Assembly: GCA_950097015.1 (NCBI GenBank)
Contig: CATNEN010000002.1
Coordinates: forward strand, 62,001 to 126,000
From: Macrostomum hystrix
Taxonomy: Eukaryota; Platyhelminthes; Macrostomidae
Length of the DNA: 64,000 nucleotides
Reading direction: 5' to 3'
Under the pieces are notes generated by a model. That model searched no databases. It was not told the DNA's origin and saw nothing but the letters and a program-made list of their open reading frames with translations. Both the position numbers and the translations under genes were made by a program. Of this stretch, positions 56,101-64,000 are shown in pieces; the first letter of the stretch is position 1; the number at the start of each line of letters is the position of its first letter.

Positions 56101-59100
56101 TCTCTCAGGTAAGCAGCTGGGCTAATTGATTGGCAAACTCGTACAGGTTATCCTGGCTGCAATCCACTTGACAGCTTTTATTTTGGGAGAAGGCTCGGGG
56201 CTTGTCGTACTATTTATGCTCTGAAGAGAAAGTTTACTAGCTGCCTGACAACGAGAAAGTCATGGCAGATGTACACACCTGTGTATGTGTGTGCCTGTGT
56301 ACGGTATCCGTAGTCAGTGGAATGGATAAAAAACGGACGATACCAGAAATCAAACGATATGCCTGCAACCACAGTCCACATGTAAACATAAATGTTCAAA
56401 TTAATATATTATTGCAGCCAGCTCCGTTTGGTGAACACGAGTCTGTTTCGCAGCCGGGTGGAACCGCTGGAGCTGAGAGAATTTCAGGCAAGCTGCGCTC
56501 GACACACTGAACTAGTCAGAGATCGGCTCGTCAGTTGGTGAGGCTTGGCTGGCTGACTGCTTCCAATCCCATGTAGAGATCGATTTATTATATTTCTTCC
56601 CATCATCATATGGTGCATTCTCTGCCATCGCAGGTGGGTCCCAGAGATTCGCCAGATTATCAACAGAGCTAAAAAACACGGCCAGTTACCAAACAACCCC
56701 GAGCTGATGCTAGCGTTCAACAATTGCGTAGCAACAATGATGACGCTGCAGCTGGAGAGTATGGGTCTGGCCTCAATGGAGGAGCTCACGAGTATGCTGG
56801 TTCAGCCTAAGGTAAGCCATTCAGTAATTAAATTAATTTTTAAGAGGAGGGAGGTGGGCGTCGGACGGGGTAGGACTGGAGAGCGCGCGGAGTGGGTTTG
56901 CAATAAGGAGGGAGGTGGGTGTTGCACGGGATAGGACTGGAGAGCGTGCGGAGTGGGTTTGCAATAAGGAGGAAGGTGGGTGTCAGACGGGATAGGACTT
57001 GAGAGCGTGCGGAGTGGGTTTGCAATAAGGAGGGAGGTGGGTGTCGGACGGGGTAGAACTGGAGAGCGTGCGGAGTGGGTTTGCAATAAGGAGGGAGGTG
57101 GGTGTCGGACGGGGTAGAACTGGAGAGCGTGCGGAGTGGGTTTGCAATAAGGAGGGAGGTGGGTGTCGGACGGGGTAGAACTGGAGAGCGTGCGGAGTGG
57201 GTTTGCAATACGGAGTGTAGGAAAGAACACAAAACTGAGGACATGAGATTCGGTGTGCTTTAGGGCTTTTTTTATGGAACTGAGAATTTCAGTATTTTTT
57301 GTATATTTACGAGCAGCACATGTAGATTTTCTAGGCGACAACCAACACAGATTCCCATTTTCCCACCGCAGAAATCGGTTCTTGCCTACGAGCATCCTGG
57401 ATTTTTGCTTGGCTGTCGCCTAGACAACGACCGTATCCGCCTGGAGCCAGGCCTGAACGACTTCAGTACCAGGCTGCATGCAGTCTATGACAACGCATTG
57501 GCTGCACTAGCATCGATTCCCAGGGCTGATTCCACTAACAATGCCGTAATGCTTCGTCCTATTTTTGGTGATGAGGCGGCAGCCAAGCACAAGGCTCGCG
57601 TCGCTGAGACCCTCTTGCGCGACGGTGACACACCGCGTCGTCTGGTCGCTCAATTCGAGACGTCTTACGGTGCTTTGGTGACTCGTCAAGCCGAGCGGGA
57701 GGTCGCAGCTATGCTGGACCGTCCAGGCGAAGCTGCTAGCGGCGACGGAGCGACTGGTGACATCAGTGACGGTGTCGGATTCGCCGAGCTGTCGCGTGAG
57801 CTCAAAAAGCACCGTCGAATTGGCGAGCGCGCAATGACAGGACCCATGAGGCAACAGCGACTGGGCACATTCGACATGCGCTGCCACCAGCTCATTGCCG
57901 GACTCACCGAGCGCTCCGACGCACTCTGCGAGCGCATCCTCGACCGGATGATGGACTTGCACCGGCTGGGCAACCAGCGACTGGTAGCAACCTACGAGGA
58001 AATCGCTGAGAAGGCGCTAACGCTACCGGCCAGTACTGCTCAGCTGATGGAGTTGCGAGCTTTCGTCGAGAAATCTCGCACGGAGACAGTCAAAGACATT
58101 GCCAGGCAGCTGGATGAAAGTCGCGATCGTTTGGTATTTCTCGTTGAGCGCATCAGCTTCGCCAATCACGATTTGGACCTGAACGCCTCAGTTTTCACCT
58201 GGGAGGCGCGGCTGCCCAATGTCTTTGATGAGCACCGCGCCATATTCGAGGAGAAGAGCGCCCAGTTTCAGGAGAATCTGCGCTTCAAGCGCGAGCAGTT
58301 TTCTTCGGAGCTGCAAAGCTACGCCCGTCGGCTGGAAGAGTTTCAGACATTCACCGACATCTCGCAGGTGCCGCGCTACCTAGAGAAAGCACAGAAGCTA
58401 AATAATCAACTGGAGGCGGCCTCTGAGAAGGTGGAGGCTCTCAACAATGAGGAGGAAGCCTATGGATGGCCACCGACGCCCTATCCGCAGCGAGTGCAAG
58501 TTCTAACAGCTCTGAGACCCTACAAGCAGCTCTATGAGCTGACGGTTGACTTTGAAAGAAAGCATCACGAATGGATGGACGGTCCAATGGCTGGCGTGGT
58601 GCCGGACACAGTTGCCGACGAAGTGAGCAGCCTGTGGCGCTCGCTCTATAAGCTGGAGAAGACCTTCGACGATGTGCCGTCGGCGAAGCGAATCGCGTCG
58701 AGAATGCGAGACCGCGTCGACGATTTCAAAGAACACCTGCCGCTGATCTCTTGTCTTTTTAATCCGGGTCTGCGGGATCGGCACTGGCGTCAGATATCCG
58801 ACATGATTGGGTGTCCACTGCAGCCAGATGCAGAGATGAGTTTGGCCAAGCTTCTAGCCATGAATCTCAACTCCTACGTGCACCGGTTTGAGACAGTGTC
58901 CGAAGCGGCCACCAAAGAGTACAATCTGGAGAAGACGCTAAACAAGATGCGAGCAGAGTGGGAGTCGATCGAGTTTGTCATGATACCGTACAGGGAGACA
59001 GGGACGCACATATTATCGTCAATCGATGATATCCAAATCCTGCTTGACGACCACATTGTCAAGACTCAGACGATGCGCGGCTCTCCGTTCATCAAGCCGT

Positions 59101-62100
59101 TCGAGGCTGAAATTAAAGACTGGGAGCAGAAGCTCATCCTGCTGCAAGATGTGCTCGACGACTGGCTGAAGGTGCAGGCGACGTGGCTCTATCTGGAGCC
59201 GATCTTCAGCTCGCCAGACATTATGGCCCAGATGCCCGAAGAGGGTCGGCGCTTTACCACTGTGGACAAGAACTGGCGCGAGATCATGAAGTCGGCAATC
59301 TCTGACAAGCGAGTCATGCAAGTTGTGCTGATTGAGAAGCTGTTAGAGAGACTGCACAAGTCCAATGAGCTGCTCGACCTCATACAGAAGGGTCTGAACG
59401 ATTACTTGGAGAAAAAACGATTGTTTTTTCCTCGCTTCTTCTTCCTGTCAAATGACGAGCTGCTGGAGATCCTGTCCGAGACCAAGGACCCCACAAGAGT
59501 GCAGCCGCACCTTAAGAAATGCTTTGAAGGCATCGCCAGTCTGGAATTCACACCGGTGCTGGACATCACTCACATGAAGAGCTCCGAGGGTGAAGTTGTG
59601 CAGCTCAAGGAGGTCATCTCGACAGCCAGGGCTCGCGGTCAGGTTGAGAAGTGGCTCTTGGAGCTGGAGGGCGGCATGGTGCAGTCGGTGCACATGGCCA
59701 CACAAGCTGCTCTGGGAGATTTCAGTGAGACGCCGCGAGTACAGTGGGTTCGCAAATGGCCGGGTCAGGCAGTGCTCGCAATCGCCTGTCTCTATTGGAC
59801 CACCAACGTTCATGAGGCATTGCGCGCGGGGCCCGAGGCCATGACAGAGTATCTGAAGCAGAATAACAGCCAGATTGATGAGATTGTGACGCTGGTCCGC
59901 GGTAAGCTTTCCAAGCAGAATCGAACCACTCTTCAGGCTCTCATTGTGCTTGATGTGCACGCCCGGGACGTGCTGTCGCATCTCATTGAAGTCAAAGTTC
60001 GCGAGGAGAACGATTTTAGCTGGCTGAGTCAGCTCAGGTACTACTGGATTAGTGACAACCTGCAGACTCGAATGATCAATTCCATGCTCAGGTACGGCTA
60101 TGAATACCTGGGCAATAGTGGTCGACTAGTGATCACTCCGCTGACGGATCGCTGCTACCGGACCCTGTTCGGAGCTCTCCATCTTCATCTGGGCGGCGCG
60201 CCTGAGGGTCCAGCTGGTACCGGCAAGACTGAGACAACAAAGGATCTGGCCAAAGCCGTGGCGAAGCAGTGCGTGGTGTTCAATTGCTCAGACGGTCTGG
60301 ACTACATTGCGCTGGGAAAATTCTTCAAAGGCCTGGCCTCCTGCGGTGCCTGGTCCTGCTTCGACGAGTTCAACCGCATCGACCTTGAGGTGCTGTCGGT
60401 GGTGGCCCAGCAGATCCTCACCATTCAGAAGGCTGTCAATGCTGGCTCGGACTCGCTCGACTTTGAGGGCACCCACCTGAGGCTTGACGCCACCTGCGCT
60501 GTCTTCATCACCATGAATCCTGGGTTAGTGGTTGAGTCTTCTAGTTGCTGTTTATAGGGAGACTTAACAGAATGCTGTTAGGCATAAAATGTTTGGCACT
60601 ACAACAGAGACAAGGCTTGGGATCTGTGTGCTTGCACGTCTTGGTTTCAGTACGTTCTAGTTATGGTTTTCATTGTGTCCGGTTGTGAGTTGTTCCTTGT
60701 TGCAACTTTGATTCGAACTCAAGACCCTTGTTGTGGCTCATTATTTGTAAGAGCGTAAAAGTTTAGTACATTTAAAGTTATTAAGGTGCAAAATAAAACT
60801 ACGACGTAAATTGCAGCTACGCGGGTCGCTCAGAACTGCCGGACAACTTGAAGGCTCTCTTCCGCTCCGTAGCGATGATGGTGCCGGACTACGCCCTGAT
60901 CTCAGAGATCTCACTTTACTCCTGCGGCTTTATAAACGCCAGACCGCTGAGCATCAAGATCGTGGCTACCTACCGTCTGTGCTCCGAGCAGCTGTCCTCG
61001 CAGCCGCACTATGACTACGGCATGCGAGCCGTGAAATCAGTGCTGACTGCAGCAGGCAACCTCAAGCTGAAGTATCCCGACGAAAATGAGGACGTTCTGA
61101 TGCTGCGTTCGATCATCGATGTCAACCTGCCAAAGTTTCTCAACCACGACCTGCCCCTGTTCGAGGGCATCGCCTCCGACTTGTTCCCCGGGGTTCAACG
61201 TCCAACGCCAGATTACGAAACGTTCAACTCAGTCGTCAAGGAGGCTTGCCAGCGGAATAATCTGCAGTGCACCGAGTTTTTTCTGGAGAAGATTCAGCAG
61301 ATCTACGAGATGATGATTGTTCGCCACGGATTTATGATTGTCGGAGAGCCATTCGGTGGAAAGACGTCGGCTTACAAAGTGAGAATTAAAATAGGGATCG
61401 ATAAAAAATTTAATTGGGGCACCCACTTACTATGGTAAAACTTTAAGGTATAAAGTCAAATCTTAGTAGTCAATCCATTGAGCATACTTACGAGTAACAG
61501 AAGGTTAGGTTAGACGTTACGATAGCCACTAATGTAGTTAAAAAAGCATGTAACTTTATTTGCAGAAGAAACTGAAACTGCAGCACAAACCCATACCCAG
61601 GTCCTCGCCAAAGCCTTGGCCGAGCTGCAAAATCGCGGCGAAATGGAAGAAAACCGCGCCCAGTTCACCGTCATCAACCCGAAAGCGATCACAATGGGCC
61701 AGCTGTACGGCCAGTTCGACCCGGTGTCGCACGAGTGGTCGGACGGCATCCTGGCTGTGGCCTACCGAGCGTTCGCTACCTCGACGACACCCGACAGAAA
61801 ATGGCTGATCTTCGACGGCCCGGTAGATGCTGTCTGGATTGAAAACATGAACACCGTCCTGGACGACAACAAGAAGCTCTGCCTGATGAGCGGCGAAATC
61901 ATTCAACTAGCTCCGACTACGAATCTGATTTTCGAGCCGATGGATCTCGAAGCGGCTAGTCCGGCGACCGTCAGTCGCTGCGGCATGATCTACATGGAAC
62001 CCTCCAGCCTAGGCTGGCAACCTCTCGTCCAGTCCTGGCTGCGTCCAGTTCGACAAGCTGCAGGTGGCGGGCAGACCGACACCGACCTCGACGATTCCAT

Positions 62101-64000
62101 CGCAATCGGTGGTCAGAAAAGTGCAACCCGGTGCCTCGCCAAGGAGCACTGTGACCTAATCGAACGAATGTTTCATCGGTTTGTGGACGCAGGCATTGCA
62201 ATGGTGCGCAAAGGTGGCGGCAGGGAGCTGTCAAAAACATCCGACATCAATCTGGTCAAGTCGCTGATGAATCTAATCGACTGTCAGTTAGACGAGTTTC
62301 AAGAGGAAGCCAAAGTCGCAGCCATGGATGCCAAGCAGGCCAGGAGTTGGCTTGAGGTTAGTGTAGCAGAAAATACTTTACCACTTAAATCAGGCAGCTC
62401 GACTAGTGGAGCCAATAAATAGGCCATTTTAACTCAATGCATGTGCATTTCGTTCACAGGGAATCTTTCTATTCGCCTTTGTCTGGTCAGTGGGAGCCAC
62501 TATGGATGAAGCCGGGCGTCGAGGGTTTGATCGTCTTGCTAGAGAGCTCGCCGTTGGTGGCATGACCGATGATTTTCGCAACCAGCTAGCTCTGAATGAG
62601 GCAGTCGATCCACCTGCAGAAGCCTACCTGTGCCAATTTCCGATGACAGAAACGGTGTACGATTATCGCTTTGTCAAGGAGGGCCTTGGCCGATGGGAGC
62701 CGTGGTCGGCGTCGCTGCAAGACTTGCCGCCAATCGCCAAAGACGCTGAGTTCAACGAGATCATCGTGCCAACTGTAGACACGGTACGGTACACGCACCT
62801 TATGAGGCTGCTGGTGCTGCACGAGAAGCCGTGCCTGTTTGTCGGTCCTACGGGCACTGGAAAATCTTGTTACATTTCCCAGTTTCTCTACAGCACTTTG
62901 GACAAAGATGTGTACAAGCCAAACACGCTGAACTTCTCGGCGCAGACATCTGCCAACCAGACGCAGAACATAATCATGTCAAAGTTGGACCGTCGCCGAA
63001 AAGGTGTCTTTGGCCCGCCCATGGGCAAGAAGGTTGTTATCTTTGTTGACGACCTCAATATGCCAATAAGAGAGACTTACGGTGCACAGCCCCCTATAGA
63101 GCTGCTGCGCCAGTGGCTCGATCACTGGAACTGGTACGACCTCAAGGACACGTCCACCATCAATCTGGTCGATTTACTGTTTATTGGAGCTATGGGACCG
63201 CCTGGAGGCGGGCGAAGCATTATCACACCCAGGTTCTTGCGTCACCTCAACACAGTGACGATCAACGAATTCGATGATCTGACCATGTCAACCATATTTA
63301 GCAGCATTGTTCGCTGGCACATTGAAGCTCGAGGCTTCGGGCAGGATTTTCACCCGTGCATTGACCAGATTGTCCGAGGCACACTTGCCGTGTACAAGAG
63401 CGCCGCTGACAACTTGCTGCCAACTCCAGCCAAGTCGCACTACCTGTTCAATCTGAGAGACTTCAGCCGAGTTGTTCAAGGAGTATTGTTGTCCTCGACA
63501 GACACCACCGAAGATCCAGCTGGTCTCAAGCGACTCTGGCTACACGAAGTTCTACGCGTCTACTACGACCGTCTGGTTGATGACGTCGATCGAAAGTGGC
63601 TCTTTGAATACCTAAAGGAGGTGCTCCGAAAGGAGTTCCACGAAAACTTTCACCAGCTTCTTGGTCGACTGGACTTTGACGCCGACGGCGAGGTGACTGA
63701 GGATGACCTCCGATCCCTCATATATTGCGACTTCTCCAACCCGAAGACAAGCAAAGGCCGCTATGTTGAAGTGGACGACATGGAACGTCTAAGAGTTGTC
63801 TCCGAAGGCCACCTTGAAGAGTTCAACAATATGAGTAAGAAGCCCATGAATCTCGTGATGTTTCGCTTTGCTATTGAGCACGTATCGAGAATTTCTCGCA
63901 TCCTGAAGCACCCCAGAAGTCACGCCTTGCTAGTTGGCGTCGGAGGCTCAGGTAGACAGTCGCTCACTCGACTGGCGGCTCACATGGCCGACTATGACCT
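52115..64000 (+). CDS. DNAH7: Axonemal inner-arm dynein heavy chain, DNAH3/DNAH7 type (5' part, 12 exons)
   Basis: The gene encodes the motor subunit of a ciliary inner dynein arm and runs off the right edge. Twelve exons join with consistent phases: 52115-52310, 52668-52718, 52957-53071, 53547-53637, 55161-55558, 56025-56108, 56418-56537, 56634-56811, 57372-60523, 60817-61378, 61601-62356 and 62460-64000. They give about 2,414 residues. The N-terminal tail contains [19 protein letters not shown], typical of single-headed axonemal chains. AAA1 has GPAGTGKT at 60207-60230 (about residue 1357) and [13 protein letters not shown]2 has [11 protein letters not shown]3 GPTGTGKS and AAA4 GVGGSGRQ. 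An EF-hand-like loop [12 protein letters not shown] at 63672-63707 lies between AAA3 and AAA4, a feature known from the DNAH7/DNAH3 group. The early AAA1 position also fits that short group. DNAH7 against DNAH3 is not settled by eye. Confidence 0.92.
52668..52718 (+). CDS. DNAH7: Dynein exon 2 (51 bases)
   Basis: Acceptor GCTCGACAG, donor GATG|GTAAGC. Encodes [16 protein letters not shown]; phases fit exons 1 and 3. Confidence 0.75.
52957..53071 (+). CDS. DNAH7: Dynein exon 3
   Basis: Acceptor ACCTCACAG, donor ATTCT|GTGAGA. Encodes a basic linker and [17 protein letters not shown]. Confidence 0.75.
53107..53157. repeat. CTA microsatellite
   Basis: About sixteen copies of CTA in dynein intron 3, joined directly to a 5'-truncated SINE. 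Confidence 0.93.
53158..53425 (+). mobile_element. tRNA-derived SINE, head missing
   Basis: Body and tail of the SINE family (GAGAGAAGGCCTAGGGGGCT; CAGATGTACACACCTGTGTG; TCAGGAGTCAGTGAAATGGG; GCCTCCTCGCTGGTTACG). The tRNA-like head is replaced by a CTA microsatellite. In dynein intron 3. Confidence 0.85.
53547..53637 (+). CDS. DNAH7: Dynein exon 4
   Basis: Acceptor TTGCTTGCAG, donor ATGCTG|GTGAGC. Encodes [19 protein letters not shown] and a short acidic end; phase 0 at the 3' side. Confidence 0.7.
54172..55098 (+). mobile_element. hAT-type element with 16-bp minisatellite and 128-bp higher-order repeat
   Basis: The left end CAGGGGTC leads into GCGGGCCGCATTAAGTGTAG, matching the left arm of the element at 41989. 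The right part TTTGGGAGCTTCGAGGTCCA matches its right arm and ends at CCCTG (55098). The flanks GGTTAGAG and AGCTAGAG agree at six of eight bases, consistent with an aged 8-bp target duplication. The array repeats a block of about 128 bases (eight units): the AGACGAG variant occurs near 54415, 54541, 54668, 54797 and 54923. In dynein intron 4. Confidence 0.8.
55161..55558 (+). CDS. DNAH7: Dynein exon 5
   Basis: Acceptor AACATTCCAG in phase 0, then [19 protein letters not shown]. The exon ends GTCCC|GTGAGT in phase 2. Confidence 0.88.
55735..55930 (+). mobile_element. Possible second tRNA-like SINE
   Basis: GGTGGTTCGATTCTTGACTCC resembles a tRNA B-box region and is followed by CAGTTTATTGAGCTGTTAAA and TGGGTGCCTGCAA, a layout seen in SINE tails. 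It is unrelated to the main SINE family here. In dynein intron 5. Weak evidence. Confidence 0.35.
56025..56108 (+). CDS. DNAH7: Dynein exon 6
   Basis: Acceptor CAACCACTCAG, donor CTCTCAG|GTAAGC. Encodes [20 protein letters not shown] and EEFVEISLR. Confidence 0.78.
56182..56330 (+). mobile_element. tRNA-derived SINE fragment
   Basis: Body and tail fragment (GAGAAGGCTCGGGGCTTGTC; GAGAAAGTCATGGCAGATGT; ACACACCTGTGT). Head and 3' end are lost. In dynein intron 6. Confidence 0.75.
56418..56537 (+). CDS. DNAH7: Dynein exon 7
   Basis: Acceptor TTATTGCAG, donor CAGTTG|GTGAGG. Encodes [18 protein letters not shown] and a helical continuation. Confidence 0.78.
56634..56811 (+). CDS. DNAH7: Dynein exon 8
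   Basis: Acceptor GCCATCGCAG, donor CCTAAG|GTAAGC. Encodes [20 protein letters not shown] and the rest up to SMLVQPK. Confidence 0.82.
56848..57220. repeat. 61-bp minisatellite, about 6 copies
   Basis: Near-identical units of 61 bases, core GGTAGAACTGGAGAGCGTGC, in dynein intron 8. Open minus-strand frames through it are by-products. Confidence 0.92.
57372..60523 (+). CDS. DNAH7: Dynein exon 9 (linker to AAA1)
   Basis: A 3,152-base exon from [14 protein letters not shown] to FITMNPG, ending at CCTGG|GTTAGT. It carries the DHC linker region and AAA1 with the P-loop GPAGTGKT and Walker B CFDEFNR. Confidence 0.95.
60817..61378 (+). CDS. DNAH7: Dynein exon 10 (end of AAA1 to AAA2 P-loop)
   Basis: Starts by completing Gly and continues [20 protein letters not shown], the invariant stretch after AAA1. 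Ends [18 protein letters not shown], containing the AAA2 P-loop at 61343-61366. Confidence 0.93.
61601..62356 (+). CDS. DNAH7: Dynein exon 11 (AAA2)
   Basis: The acceptor is CATACCCAG|GTCCTC at 61601, giving [23 protein letters not shown] nearer AG at 61565 would shift the frame. Ends SWLE|GTTAGT. Contains the AAA2 Walker B region ([17 protein letters not shown]). Confidence 0.9.
62460..64000 (+). CDS. DNAH7: Dynein exon 12 (AAA3, EF-hand-like loop, start of AAA4), open at edge
   Basis: Starts after TTCACAG with [20 protein letters not shown]. It contains AAA3 GPTGTGKS (62844-62867) and [10 protein letters not shown], the stretch [17 protein letters not shown], the EF-hand-like loop (63672-63707) and the AAA4 P-loop-like GVGGSGRQ from 63936. 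It is still open at the right edge. Confidence 0.93.

Overview
This window is nuclear DNA of a ciliated invertebrate animal. The evidence is phase-consistent GT-AG introns, a Sox HMG-box gene, a rhodopsin-family GPCR, an axonemal dynein heavy chain, a LINE, tRNA-derived SINEs and hAT-type elements. Extreme minisatellite density, moderate GC and polyQ-rich genes would suit a free-living flatworm such as a macrostomid, but nothing in the sequence proves the phylum.

Layout. 1-12,000 is almost gene-free: a 515-bp duplicated segment, then a series of unrelated tandem arrays (34, 25/26, 28, 35, 16, 20, 36, 14 and 15 bp units) with one SINE. 12,146-13,717 is an orphan GPCR whose frame breaks in TM7. 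13,878-20,735 is a SINE head running into a 6.7-kb polypyrimidine array that contains a 1,179-bp tandem duplication. 20,967-22,592 (minus) is a single-exon B-box/NHL protein; its upstream region is the segment duplicated at the window's left edge. 23,498-26,850 holds 9-, 24- and 45-bp arrays. 27,120-33,725 (minus) is an apparently intact two-ORF LINE with eight 98-bp monomers in its 5' region. It lies head-to-head with a two-exon soxB gene (33,830-37,758).

39,833-47,992 (minus) is a six-exon gene for a KIAA0513-like (SBF2-domain) protein with a very long Gly/Met/Gln repeat N-terminus. Its introns carry several private minisatellites and one clean hAT-type non-autonomous element. 48,000-52,100 is intergenic. 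From 52,115 to the right edge is the first 60 percent of a DNAH3/DNAH7-type inner-arm dynein heavy chain, 12 exons in consistent phase.

No operon-like or pathway grouping is visible. The genes are unrelated and the region is shaped by repeats. The best candidate for something undescribed is a hAT-type miniature transposon whose interior is a 16-bp minisatellite. One copy has perfect 16-bp terminal inverted repeats and a perfect 8-bp target duplication, and derivatives of the same array occur at four further loci in this window.
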